A DNA stretch of 64,000 bases from Hirsutella rhossiliensis. Taxonomy: Eukaryota; Ascomycota; Sordariomycetes; Hypocreales; Ophiocordycipitaceae. Positions 9,669-21,540 of the stretch are shown piece after piece (positions within the stretch are counted from its first letter, which is position 1; each line of letters begins with the position of its first letter). The position numbers and the translations under genes are program-made. The notes beneath the pieces are model-generated. The model ran no database searches and was not told where the DNA came from. It worked only from the letters and a program-made list of their open reading frames with translations. The stretch covers positions 1,302,001 to 1,366,000 of the forward strand of contig NW_025408684.1 in the NCBI RefSeq assembly GCF_020360975.1. The letters are read 5' to 3'.

Positions 9669-12555
9669 ATGGATCCCCAGCTCCACCCGCCGCCTTCGCG
9701 TCATACCCCACCCCAATCCAACTCGGACCGCATCTCCCTCGACCAGCCGCATCTCCAACAACATCATCAACGTCATCAGCCCGACATCGCCTACCCGCCC
9801 GCCTCTCCTCCCCCTCAGCAGCATCTACAGCCGCCGCCGTCCCTGGATTCCAACAGCCATCTCACCGCCGCTGTCGGCAAATTCACCGAGGAGTGGGACG
9901 CCACCCAGCGCGGCAGCTCCATCATTGACGGCCCTGCCACCGCCTCCAGGCCAGCAGCCGACATGCAGCGCTCCAATTCCATACACAGCTACTCCGCCGG
10001 CGACGACCAGCAGCTGGCCCTCGCCAGGGGCAATACCCTTAAAAAGAAGGCATCGATGCGCCGCACCGGCAGCATGCGCCGCAGCAGCAGCCGTCGCAGC
10101 AACAGAGCCGGCAGCGTCCGCAGCCTCGCCCTCCAATCCTCGTCGGATCCCGACGATGCATCGAGCGCCTTCTACTGCCCCGTTCCCACCTCCGGCACCC
10201 CGACGGACGTGCTTGCCGGTCGATTCCAGAGTAGGTCACGCACTCCCATTATTATCCCCAGCCCCCCGTCATTTCGCGAGTTGACCTTCCCTGGCAAAAA
10301 GCATGGAGAAAGATCCTTAAGGACCTCATCGCCTACTTTCGCGAGATTCAATCCCACTACGAGCACCGTTCAAAGTCCCTTGTCAAGCTCGCAAACGTCG
10401 CAAACAACATCTCCACCCCTCCCAGCTTCCTCAAGACGGCCGGCCTCGACGATGCCCTGCAGTTCTTGCGCAACTACAACACCGCCGCCATCCAAGAGGC
10501 CAACAAGGCCAAGGAGATTGAGGAGGACGTCATCCTGGCCCTCACCGGCCTGCGCAGTGACCTCCAGCAAAAGATCAAGGAGATCAAGCACCTCTCCGGC
10601 GATTTCAAGAACTCGGTGGATCGCGAAATGGATAGCACACGCAAGGCCGTCAAGACGCTCGCCGACGCTCTTGAGAAGAACGAGGTCGATTCTGCCTCCA
10701 CCACTGGCAAGCAGGATCCCTACCTGCTGCGTCTGGCCGTAGATCGCCAGGTCGAGCGCCAAGTTGACGAGGAGAACTATCTTCACCAGGTTAGTCTCAC
10801 TCCCGCGCCCCGAAAGCCGCCGAAAGCCGCCTCCCTCGCACATTCCTCCTTCCGCCACCGCTGCGCCCACATATGGCTGTCTGGTATCTAACTGTAGCCC
10901 CAGGCCTACCTCAATCTCGAAGGCTCGGGCCGCGAGCTCGAGTCCATTGTGGTTGGCGAAATTCAAAAGGCCTACAATGCCTACACCGGAATTCTGAAGC
11001 GCGAGGCAGACAACGCTTACAACGTCATCGAGGAGCTGCGTGACGGGCCCATAGCCATGCCCAAGGACCAGGAATGGATTCACTTTGTGACCCACGACGA
11101 TCAGATCGTCGACCCCACCATCCCCATGCGGTCCCCAGAACAGATTCATTATCCTGGCCAGGATCATGTCTCCGCCCAGGAGATTCGCGCCGGGCTCCTG
11201 GAGCGCAAGAGCAAATATCTCAAGAGCTACACAGCAGGCTGGTTCGTACTCTTCCCCGTTCAGGCCGAGTGGCTCTCGCGCAAGGGCATTATTCGCTGAC
11301 TCTAGCACTCCAATTTCTCAGGTACGTGCTTTCGACCACACATCTGCACGAGTTCAAGTCGGCAGACAAGGCCCAGGCACCCGTCATGTCGCTCTATCTT
11401 CCGGAGCAAAAGCTGGGGTCGCACTCGACGGAGGGAGGGTCATCTAACAAGTTTGTCCTCAAGGGTCGCCAAACGGGCACGATGCACCGAGGACACACCT
11501 GGGTATTCCGAGCCGAAAGCCACGATACCATGATGGCCTGGTACGAGGACATCAAGGCCCTGACGGAGAAAACGCCCGAGGAACGCAGCCAGTTTGTGCG
11601 CACTCACTCCCGAAGCATGAGCCAGTCCTCTCGGCGGTCGGCCAGCAGCGACGGCATGGTCGACGAGGACGACGAAGAGCCATTCTCGGCCAGCCAGATG
11701 GATGTCGCCCCGGAGCCACGACCAGAGCCCGCGTCCCGGAGGCCCGAACCAGGTGGGCGGTTTCCGTCAGACATTCAAGTCAACGCGCAGCGAGGCTTAC
11801 AGGCCGCTCAATCACCCTCTAGTGTAAGCTCTGGTCGCCAAGAGTACCCGCTGGATGCCCGAGCGATGGCCGCCTCCGGAGTCGCGCCGGCCGCCGCCTA
11901 TGCGGTCGAAAGCCACGGACAGCAGGACCGCAGCCGTGATCAGGATGCCCATATGGGATATGGTGGAACCGCACTGACTCCCATGGACGAGATGCCATCA
12001 CAGGCAGCCATCGCTAGCCAAGAGGCATACAACGACGGCGTCAACCCATACACGAGCGAGCCCGCTCACCAATACCCCCAGGCGCAGCAAGCTAGCGGCT
12101 ACTTTGCTGCTCCCATCGTCGCGTCCCAGGCTCGTTACGAGCCGAGTGAGAAAGCAGCGACGGCTGGGCGTAGCAACCCGGGCTACGCCCAAGAATGTAG
12201 AGAGGTGGATGACGAAGTTGAGGCTTACGAGAGGCGCCAGAACGGCCAGAACGGCCACGGCCCGTTTGACTTGAACGGCGTCAGCTACGTCAATGGTGGA
12301 ATCGAAGGCGAGAACCAAAGAGTTGTTGGCATGACGGCTGGCAGCATCCCCAGGTCTGAGACGCACCAAGAACTAGCACTGCAATCGGTGCCCGAGGCCA
12401 AGACGGTCGATCACGTGGTGCAAGGCGACACTTCGTTGACGGACAAGCCCACGCCGCAGCGGCCGACGGAGACGAGGGCGGACAGCGTGGCCACGCTCTC
12501 GAACCTGCCTATGCCTGGCAAGTACCCCAAGGGGAGCGGGGCCACCTCGCCTTGA
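9669..12555 (+). CDS. SLM1: PIP2-binding TORC2 effector Slm1/Slm2 (BAR-like + PH)
   Basis: Four exons (9669-10230, 10302-10789, 10904-11241, 11322-12555) give 873 residues. Residues 1-185 are disordered, rich in P/Q/H, with RTGSMRRSSSRRS phosphosite-like stretches. The conserved RFQTWRKILKDLIAYF segment is created by joining exons 1 and 2 (ACA codon split). A helical BAR-like region follows to about 440. The PH domain is at about 452-560, starting KSKYLKSYTAGWYVLS, where the Trp codon spans the third intron. The PH continues with HLHEFKSAD and ends AWYEDIKALT. The last 300 residues are disordered. Slm proteins bind PI(4,5)P2, sit in eisosomes, activate TORC2-Ypk signalling under membrane stress and are calcineurin targets. 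All introns are GT-AG with consistent phase. Confidence 0.92.
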
Positions 12556-13306
12556 GGCGCGGATGTGGTCGTTTTGGATAATCCTTTTGCTGCTCAGCCC
12601 CTGGATGGGACGCTGGGCATGCACTCGAGGCTCCTCGTTTTTTCTGCTGTCTCCTTGCGTCACCGTGTACGAACGGAGCCTTGTCTCTTTTCCCTTGTCC
12701 CCTACGTCATCTGCTTCTCTTTGTTCTCTTTGCTGACAACAGCGCTTCTTTATTTTGTGTTTGGTATGTCGTGGAGGGAAAGTAGGCTGCCTGCGGGCGC
12801 CGCAGGCGGTTGTTTGTACCGCAGTTGGAGGCTGGTTCGATGTCGAGTTTCTTTAGGGATGGATACCTGGCTGTGCTTCCTCGTTCAGTAGTCAATCTCA
12901 TTTCACTTTCCGTGGCTACTTGCAAGATGACATTGTGCCAGGGCTCGCAGGGTAACGGTCGGTTCATAGCAGGGTATCATGTTCAATTCCGGTTACGGTG
13001 AGCTGCGTAAAATCGTGTTATGTCCGCCGACCAGGTCCTCATCTCGAGTCCAAGTAGAAAGGGAAACCCCCGAGCACAACGCCCGCCTGACCGATGCAGC
13101 CTGCCTGCGCCTGTGTATCTCATGCACGCCTCTCTACCAAGACCCGGCCGTGACGCCGCGGCGTCGACGGGCGTCTCGTCATATGTGCGCTTGCGAGTCG
13201 GGGGGGTGTCAGCCAACGACTCGGGCCGCCTCAGTGCGCCCGGATCCGCCGTGTCCTCCGACTCCCTGCCTGCCGCCCGGAGTGGGCGCAGACGTCTTGA
13301 GAGCTC
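12556..13306. other. Convergent intergenic region SLM1 / CHO1
   Basis: About 750 bases between two convergent genes. It is T-rich near the SLM1 end, consistent with 3' UTR. No additional gene is supported. Confidence 0.4.
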
Positions 13307-14228
13307 TCACGGCTTTGGGATGCGGATGGTCTTGCTCGTCATGAGGCACCCGTGCAGCATAAACATGAGCACCACGGGGTGAAACTCAAAGGCCGAGCCC
13401 TGGAACCACGCGCCAAAGGGCAGGTCATTCAAGATCCAGCCGCTGTAGACCCAGTATGCCATGATTGCATCGACGCCGAGGGACGTGGGGATGGGGGTGC
13501 CCTCGAAGTACTTGCTCTTGCCGGTGGCGTCCTTGGGAAGTACCGAGACGGTCACGTTGAAGCGGGCCAGGCGGGTGAGGCCGCAGAGGACGAAGAAGGC
13601 GAGACCAACCGTGTCGAGGCGGGAGCGTAGGCCGAGGGTAAAGGCGACCATGGCCGGGGCGACACCAAACGAGATCTGCGGGGAGGGAGCCTGTTAGCTT
13701 CGATAGCGGAGGGGGGTGCGGCTGCAAAGGCCATGGGGGATGAGGGCCATACCAAGTCGGCGAGAGAGTCGAGTTCCTGTCCCATGAGACTGCTCTTGTT
13801 CCTCCAACGGGCGACCTTGCCGTCGAAGAAGTCGAAGAACAGGCCAAAGGGCAGGAAGGCGAGCGCCAGCCAGACATTATCGAGGGTCTTTGGGTCGCCA
13901 AGGCAGTACCGCAGCGACGAGAAGATGGACATGACGCCACAGAAGCCTAGGCGAAAAGGCATGGCGTTAGCAGACGGCACGGCACGATGCAGCGGCGAGG
14001 CGGACGTACCATTCATGAGGGTGATTAAATCGGCCAGGTGCATGGCGCGTACGAGAGAAAAGTGGCCAACGTCGGCCGAGAGCAGCGTCTTTTGCTTGTC
14101 CATAGCTAAGTCTTGTCAGCCATGAAGCAGTTGGAGAGGAGTGCCTGTTGAGGAGCAGACTGACCGGGCTGCTGGGCGACGGGGGTGTCCTTGGAGCTGG
14201 TAGCCATGGCGCTGCTTCTCCTCGACAT
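13307..14228 (-). CDS. CHO1: CDP-diacylglycerol-serine O-phosphatidyltransferase
   Basis: This membrane enzyme makes phosphatidylserine from CDP-diacylglycerol and serine, the entry to the de novo PE/PC route. Four exons (14228-14165, 14105-14010, 13946-13753, 13675-13307) give 240 residues (yeast Cho1: 276). The CDP-alcohol phosphatidyltransferase signature D-G-x2-A-R-x8-G-x3-D-x3-D is complete, starting DGKVARW and ending DSLADL, with the last Asp-Leu at an exon border. Hydrophobic segments flank it ([41 protein letters not shown], and two near the C-terminus). The start at 14228 gives a short basic, Ser/Thr-rich cytosolic tail; a second in-frame Met lies seven codons later. Introns have donors GTCAGT, GTACGT and GTATGG. 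CHO1 converges on SLM1. Confidence 0.93.
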
Positions 14229-14685
14229 GGTTTCTCAGGGGGAGGAGGGCTGACGGCTGTGATGGCGGGTGTTGGAGATGGGGGATGGTGGAGTTGAGGG
14301 GGGCTGGCTTGAGGGAGCGAAGGGTTTGGGAGGAGCTGCTGTATGGGCTCTCAGACTCTTGGAGCAAGGCGGTGACGAATGACGGAGGGGATGATTGATT
14401 GTCTTGATGCATGTACCGGGTACCTTGACGGGATTCCGGTACTTCGGTACTTCGGTACCTGGGTATATGGGTACATGGGTACGCGACCTGCTGAATAAGC
14501 AGATGCTGGTATAATTACGACGCCAAAACTTTGAAAGTCTCTTATACCTGGGCATTACACTTTTTCCTCCTTTATGCCCCAGGTAACCAGCCGTCATCGG
14601 CGGCACAATGAATGATCTACCCAAAACAACGACTGTACACATTCGCGAGCCTGGGCGGGAGCACCTGGGTATCAAACCGGCCAGG
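14229..14685. promoter_or_regulatory. Upstream region of CHO1
   Basis: This gap separates CHO1 from the CAP remnant on the same strand. It contains a cluster of GGTAC/GGTAT units (14415-14482), including two adjacent GGTACTTC copies. It is otherwise featureless. Confidence 0.4.
14438..14482. repeat. GGTAC-rich imperfect tandem repeat
   Basis: Seven GGTA units occur within about 45 bases, beginning with two adjacent GGTACTTC octamers and followed by GGTACCTG, GGTATATG, GGTACATG and GGTAC. The spacing is 8 bases, so this is a degenerate octamer array upstream of CHO1. Confidence 0.75.
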
Positions 14686-15016
14686 TTAATTGCCTGAAGC
14701 AAGTCGAGGTTAGTCGCCGGGGGGCCAGTAGAAGCGTCGAAAAACGCACCTCGAAACCAACATTGGCACGCAACCAACCTTCCCTGGGGCACTGACGACT
14801 TCATGTCCTTTGACTGGGAGTCTGTAATCTTCTGGCATTCCTTGACGGCACAGCCGACATGCGTCGTGTCTTTCCAGACGACCTGAGCAAAGTGCCCGAC
14901 GATCTCGGCGCGCTCTGTGCGTCAATCTGGCCCTTGGTTTTCTTGCCATAGTATTTCTGGAAGACCTTCTCTTCACTGTACCATCCGTTAACGATATCCT
15001 GCAGGGAGTCTGCCAT
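14686..15016 (-). pseudogene. CAP/SCP/PR-1 domain gene remnant, frameshifted
   Basis: The minus strand encodes the second half of a CAP domain in two frames. From 15016 one frame reads MADSLQDIVNGWYSEEK. Near 14905-14925 the homology moves to another frame with EIVGHFAQVVWKDTTHVGCAV, the CAP2 signature (GHFTQVVW type). It then continues through LVACQCWFRG and, across a possible 56-nt intron (14694-14749, GTGCGT donor), ends Gly-Asn-stop at 14686, a typical CAP C-terminus. The first half of the CAP domain, with its His and Glu cavity residues, is not recognisable upstream. CAP proteins are usually secreted; no signal peptide is visible. A 53-nt intron (GTCTTC donor) could remove the frame change, but the donor is weak and the N-terminal half is missing, so a pseudogene is more likely. 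Confidence 0.6.
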
Positions 15017-16902
15017 GGATGTCGTTGGAAGACGTCGAATCGCCCTGGTCGTCCGAGGGGCTCGAGTCCGCCTCTAGACTGTTCGGAGTATTCGAGGGAT
15101 CGGGGAATGGGCTGGCTGGCTCTCTGTCGGTTGGCCCAGTTGGGTCGCTGTTTGGCCCGCCGCTGGTTAGCCTAAGAGGAGAAAAATCGTCGTCGTCTGG
15201 CCCACCGCCGGATAGACCAAGCGGAGAAGGCCCGTTGCTACTCGGAGGTTGCAAGTCAGGCAACTCATCGATGCCGTTGAAATCAAACAGCGTGCCGGCG
15301 GTCCCTGGGCCGGGAGCATCTGCGGCGCAGCCCGGGAAGCGGGAGGGCCAGACTAAAACGAACCCATCGCATACTTGCGTCAGGAGACCGAGAAGTTGCT
15401 CTGGCTGTTCATGGGTATCAGGCTCTCGAAATATTGGGAGAACATGAGCTCGTCTTATAGCTACATGTATGGCTCGAATCTATCAAAATGGAACCGCATC
15501 GATTGAACGCCCATCACTTAGGGAAGTCGTATATGGCACACTCATCAAGGACGATGCCGGTATACTCAGCTGCTCCAGTTCAGGAGCAGGAGCTCTACAT
15601 TATGCACGATCTCGAGACTCTGTGCGGTGGATACTCGGGTCAAAGACGGGATGCTTGTCGTGAGTACTGTTTCCACGCCGACGTGGCGCCTGGGTAAGTA
15701 TATGCTGCCAAGACTACCACGAGGCCATGGAGCGGTTCCCAAGAGGCGCAAACTTGAAACCTGAAACTCGACGGCCAAGACAAGCAAGCCATCGAGCATG
15801 ATCGACAACTCATGCCTTGCTGGAAATATCTTATACTGTTATCCGGTGTGCTATTCCTCCACATCTATGCGAACCTGTTCAAAGTGCACCAGGATCTATA
15901 GATCCGTTGTGGGACGCTCAGGAGCAAGAGACATGTAATGTCTCACATCTATCGCACGTGGACGAATCCAGATATAAACCCCTCTAATTTTCCCAATTCC
16001 AAGCACTTCCAACAGGCATCCCGGCACGATAGGACGAGCTTTGATGTTTACTGTTTCATCTCATGTAGCACACACGAGCATACATTCCTCCTCGAGCATG
16101 CATCATCGAGCCTTGGTCTGGGGCTCTCGGATGGTGGCCATGCATGCCATGAGTTGCCAGGGATCGGCCGGATCGTCCAATATGTGACAGGCTTGACATT
16201 CGGAGTACCTGGCCGTCGCAAGAGGGCGGCGTGGACTTCAAGAGTCATGGGCTTGAGCTCCTCCCTGCGCTCCGAAGCATCTAGCCCAAGTTGTTGGACG
16301 CGTCTGACCCCGGGCTTTTCACTGCCTTGGTCGGGTCGTCTTCATCCAGTCCCCGTGTAGGACGAGTCCGGCAAGCAGCCACCAATGGGCATCGCCTCAC
16401 CCTGCTCGACGTCTTCTCGCTCGCAAACGCGGCTCCAACACCACGTTGCACCGACAATCACACAAGCAATTTTCACCCCTCGTCTCCTGATGACCGTCTC
16501 GTGTTCTCTGTCTCCGTGCTGTTCATTATGGTGCTGCTAATACAATGTCCCCCAACTCCTCATCCGGGCCAGAATCTGACCCTGCGTATGCTCCGCAACG
16601 TGCGCACCGTAGCACCCTTGATGTGATTAGCTCCGTGTCGCGTTTGCAGCTGCCATCGAGTTTCCTGCTGATGCATGCTGTATATAAAAAAAAGAGGAAA
16701 ATAGGAGGGAAAGGGGGGATGGGCTCCATCCCCAGTCATGTCGTTACCGCCCCCCACCAGCCAAGGGCATCGAATGCTGCATGATGAACTCGTCTGACCC
16801 CAAGTCCCTGCCACGACCTTCGTATACATACCCACTTATGTACCTTGTTAAACAATACTGTCAACCGGAGAAAGCCGTCTCTCAGTCCCATCCACCTCTT
16901 CA
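15017..16902. other. 1.9 kb gap, possibly with CAP gene debris
   Basis: The minus-strand frame at 15263-14988 is rich in Ser, Pro, Gly and Asp and abuts the CAP remnant in a shifted frame. It could be a degenerated N-terminal extension of that gene, but I cannot support a model. The rest (about 15450-16900) has lower GC and no open frame with protein character. The last few bases adjoin the protease gene's 3' end. Confidence 0.35.
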
Positions 16903-19461
16903 CTAATGCTTGATGAGGATCGAAAAGCCATCAACCCAAGGGCCGCATGACCCCGAGAGGCCGCAGATGGCGTAGCCTCGAGGGGGTATCAACGTGTGCC
17001 TGCATGAGTAATGTCAGCTCTCGACTCCCCACTGCCCGTCAACTTCCCACGTACGCTGATCCGCCGTGGGCGTTTCCAAACATGGGCGATTTTCGTCCGA
17101 GGCTCGTCATGACCTGCAAACCATCAATCCAGAAGCCGGCCCGGACGATGAAGCCACTCAGGTATTCCCCGCGGCGACGGTCTACCAGCTTCGTCAGCGC
17201 ATGTCCCAGGTCGTACGTAGTGCACGGCGTGACACTCACCAAACTCAACCACGTCGCCCCCCTGTTTCCCGCCCTTCTTTCCAAACACCTGCGTCGAGTC
17301 GTCGTCGTAGACAAACTCGAGCCCGTCCAATGCGGAACCGTGGTAGACAATGACTCGCGACATTACTCTATCCTGCTTGACCGCGCTGGTAAAAACCAGC
17401 TCTTGGGGCTCGCTCCCGTCCATCTTGGACTCGCCAAGTTTGTGGCTCCTAGAAGCCGTTTTGCCATTGCCAATCTTTACAAACGACGGCTTGCTGGTGA
17501 ACGCCTTCATGTCATTTATCGTCAGTGATCCGCCGCCGTGTGACTTGATCGATATCCCGAGGCGGCCCTTCTTCTTGGCGTCGGGTAACCTTGACCGCAA
17601 GTCTTGCTCGTGAAGAGCCATCTGCCGCTGCACGGGGCCTTGTTCTAGCGGAAATTCCATCCACGAACCACAGACGTCGTCGTCGTCGCCATATATCTCG
17701 ACAAACGAGATGCCTGTTGCCGCCATGGCCGTTATACCGCCGCCGTCAATCGGAAACGCCTGGACGCTCTCATCCGGATTCATCGGGGGGTCGCTTGGTA
17801 GCCTGAAGGCGGGATGGGCTCGGAAACGCAAAACGTCGAGCCGGTGCCATCCGCACTCGTCGGCCTGCAGAGCCAGGCCGCCCTTGGACTTGGTCCTGGT
17901 CGAATAAGCCTCGCGAGGAACAAAGGTGCGGTTGAGAACGACGTAGTCTCTCAGCATGATGCCAGTCTCCTGGTGTGGGCAGCCAAACAAGTGACCGGTC
18001 TCGTGCAGGTGAGCTCCGATGCCAATGTTGGCCGCCTCCCATGAGCTGCCGGCGTCGTTGCAGTCGTTGGCTACGCAGCTGACGTCGATGGGCGTGCAAT
18101 CGGTGAAGGCGGGCACCACTTCCTCGAAGCAGGTGGGATAGCTGTGCATACAATGAGAGCCGAAGATGGCGAGTTGCAGGTCTCCCGAATTCCCGCCCAA
18201 GGCTGCGTGCCCAGTGATAGTCTTCATGTTGGCGTCCCAGTGCGAGTCGAGCAAGAGAACAGAGGCGTAAATCTTTTGCCCTGGGAGCGGATTAAAATAC
18301 TTGTTCACTGCATCGGCGGCGATGCCAAAGAGGGCGTCCTTGTCGGTAGCTTGTTCGTTCTGTTGCGCCCTGTTCATGTCCCGCAGCTCGGCAACGGTCT
18401 TGTCGGACCGGATGATGTGGATTCTCGCCTCGGATCGCATTCCTCCAGATTCCCTGTCGCGGTAATTAGAGGATCCCAAAGTCCACTCTTCCTCGAAGCG
18501 AAAGACACGTCGGCCCAGCCTGTTTCGCCACATCTGCTCGGCCGTGAAGGCTTGCCAGAGATAGGCCGCCATTCGAAACTTCTTGATGGCTGTTTCGAGC
18601 CCGTTACCCTCCTTTTGCGCCCTTGCGGGGACAGCATCAAAGGTCGCCGGGGAATCGCGGCCCAAGAGAATCGCAAGCTGGAGTGGGGGTGCATTCAGGG
18701 TCGGCAGCATGTGAACAGTCAGGTAGGAGGCGTGGATAGGGTTGGACGAGGCGCTGTTGGCCAGCTTGGGGCTCGAGAAGTCGAGTCTGAACTTGTTTGG
18801 CCCAGGCTGCAGGTAAAGGAGGGCCTTGAAATGCGATTCGCACACTGGCCAGCTGATTGGCGGGAAACTGTCGTCGAGCCTGCTCGCAACAATGGTGCCG
18901 TCGACTGGATTAAGGCCTGGATCTCCAACGGTTCCATGGACCAAGAGGACCTTTTGATAGACCTGCGCATTTTAGACGTCAGCGATAGTTGTGCCTCGGC
19001 CGACTCGCTCCAATGTGGGCGAGAGAGCGCCGCAATGCGAGGGAGTGCGGCGGGCGGAAGAGAGATGCATTAACAATACGCACCCACGAGTTTTCCGAGA
19101 CATTGTGCACGCGTGGCGCATACTTGGACAACGGCAAGCCGCTCTTGCCGTCCACAGATGGAGAGCCGAGGCCAGTCATGCCAGAGACGCTGTACCTTCC
19201 GGCCCTAGACTTGGTAGATAGCATGGAGCGCGGCGGTTGCTGCTGGAGGCTCTCTTGTTGGGCATTGGCATGATTCTTGACCTGGGCGTCGAGGGCCGGG
19301 TCGGAACGGTGGGCAATGGACGGAGGCGTGACGGAACCGCTCGATGGCGAGGTTCCTTGGCTCACAACGCCATCGCTTGAGCCATCGGTCGAGGCTTCGG
19401 TGCGGAAGCTTGCCCTGGAGCGACGGCGCAGCTCTTTCAGATTCAGAAAGCTCGGAGCCAT
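16903..19461 (-). CDS. Metzincin-like zinc protease with jacalin-like lectin domain
   Basis: Four exons (19461-19084, 18962-17240, 17181-17055, 16999-16903) give 774 residues. This is the fungal family of yeast YIL108W (putative peptidase family, Pfam Metallopep). Residues 1-125 are disordered and Ser/Gln-rich. The catalytic domain carries HETGHLFGCPH at 446-456, an HExxHxxGxxH zinc motif with a third His, followed by a QETGIM possible Met-turn. The C-terminus is a jacalin-like beta-prism: ISIKSHGGGSLTIND, VYHGSALDGLEFVYDD, GEYLSGFIVRAGFWIDGL, and HTLIPPRGYAICGLSGSCG. The last two small exons complete this lectin-like fold; stopping at the main open frame would truncate it. No signal peptide is seen, so a cytosolic location is likely. 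Substrate and sugar binding are unknown. Confidence 0.88.
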
Positions 19462-20504
19462 GGTCGGCGAAGATGACTGGGTATGTTATTATGTCACGGA
19501 GAGTCGTGGTAGCAAGGGCCGGGCTCCTGACACGGGAGATGAGCGAGCGGAGCCAAACGGTCGGAGACGGAGGGGGCCGGCGAAGATTCGTTATTGGCCG
19601 TGACCCGCAGAAGGAGAGGAGCAGGATATCTTGGGGTAGCGCAGCGCCGCTGTCGAGGGCCGGCCCAAGGGCCTTGGGGTGCGTTTTGGGGGGGTCCGGC
19701 TGGTGTTGGAGATTCGCCGTCGTCGCCGCCTTCGCCGTCGTCCTCTTGGCCGCCACGCAGGAGGGAGGTGGTGGACCGAGACGATTGGAGGCCGGGCTGA
19801 GTGAGTGTCGGAGCCGGTGCCTATTGGTAGAGTACCTGAAGGGCCGCTGGTGAGCAACAAGCACGGAGCGAGTGCGACATGCAAGGAGGCGCGACCGGAG
19901 CGAAGAGGAGAGGAGCAGGACGACGGCGAACGGGGGCGTGGTTGATGAGGTAGCGAAAACGGGGGGGGCGGTTCGGAGAGATTTGAGAGACGGAATTCCC
20001 CCAAGGCGCTTCCCGTCGTGCTATCGAGAGGTACCCGTCCTGGGTAAGCGGGCAGGTACAAGCTGGGAGGTCGGGAGGTGGAGGAGGGTCGATGGCAAGG
20101 CACGACCGAAGTACCTCGATGCGGTAGGCAGGCGCCCCGAGTACATCTGGAGGTGGATCCCTGAGGTACAGCAGGAGGCAAGGCACCTACCTGCCTGTAG
20201 GTACTGCAGTGGCCTAGAGCCAGCTGATTGCATGCGTCCCACCCGCTGCGGCTGCGGCTCCTAGTGCTGCTGCTAGGTCCGGATCACCGTAGGTTTAATA
20301 CAGTCGACTTGGATATCTGGAGCTGAGGAACTGGCAAGGACGGGAGGGAAAATGTCCTCGCTTAATCGCCCGGGGCACCAAGTATGACGGTGGAGGCAGG
20401 GTGCATCAGTCTCTCGAGAGGTGGCCAGCATTGTACAGTACACGTAGCACGGCGACAGGTGCTGCAATATGCAGAGTAGCACCGTCATGACTGACGAGGG
20501 CATC

Positions 20505-20525
20505 CTCCGTACTCCGTACTCCGTA
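20505..20525. repeat. Three tandem CTCCGTA heptamers
   Basis: Exact copies at 20505-20511, 20512-20518 and 20519-20525 lie about 1.05 kb upstream of the protease start. Confidence 0.85.
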
Positions 20526-21540
20526 GACAAAGCCAAGTTCCATGCACGAGGGACAGCCTCGTTGTCTCCGCAACCAAGGCCGCGTTTCCCGACTGGGCTA
20601 CCCAGACGTGTTGTGGTGGGATGCTCGGATATATCGTTGCTTTTGGGCGGGCACCCCAGCTGCCCAGCCACCCACCTACCCATGCCGTGGAAAAGCGGAA
20701 ACGGCGCTTCCAGCATGTGCGGACAGTTGGCCGGGGCAATGACGTCGTTCTCCTCAAGCCCCAGCCGTGACGGCAAGAAACTTGCCAGCTTTTACATGCA
20801 TACCTACATACTGTACGTACGAATCCTCGTGCATGCACGAAAAAGGTGAGCTTCCAAGATGAACCCCCCTCCCGGCTTGCTGGTAGGAATCAGGGGAAGC
20901 TCGTGCCACTAAAGAAATGGTAGGGGATAGCAATGAAGACTGGCTTTGCCGTGAACGCTAGATGCCTCGCTACGGCGCATACCGCAGTCGTCCATCACGA
21001 CCGTGAGCTCCTGATCTCGACCGTCACCAATGCGCGGCTCATGCGGTGCTTTGAGAAGTGCTGCATCGCTGCTTGTCACGACGTTGCCAGGTAGCCAACC
21101 GGACAATTTCCCCTCGGCGTGTTCAGCCACCTTGCTGCGGTCTGGTCATGCACAGTTCCAGAACAGCTCTTGTGCAGTGTCTTGATATCACGGCCGTGGC
21201 CCTGGTGCAGGCAGTCTTGCCGTCGAGGGAAGGCAGCCGACGGGAAAAGCGACTCGTTCGCAGGCATTGGCGGTTACGAGGCAGCTCGTATTCCGTGCCC
21301 TCCTCTTTGCTGGCCTCCGCCAAGCCGGACACTGTCAGAGAAAGACATGTGGTTGCTCGTCGTCACCAGTGGCCAAGATGGCTCGATGGCCGCTGCCAAA
21401 CCTATGCCGTGCGACCGCACGCGTCGCAGCGTCTGTCTGCTGCAACGGCTACTGCCTCCAAGTGCTCTGGGGCGGGTGGCTTGATGAGAAGACGCTCGAC
21501 GAGTTCCCGTCCGACCAGCGCCCCGATGGGCTTTATCTCG

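Noticed and set aside
10370..11308. 312-codon minus-strand open frame
   Set aside because: Antisense shadow of SLM1 exons 2 and 3.
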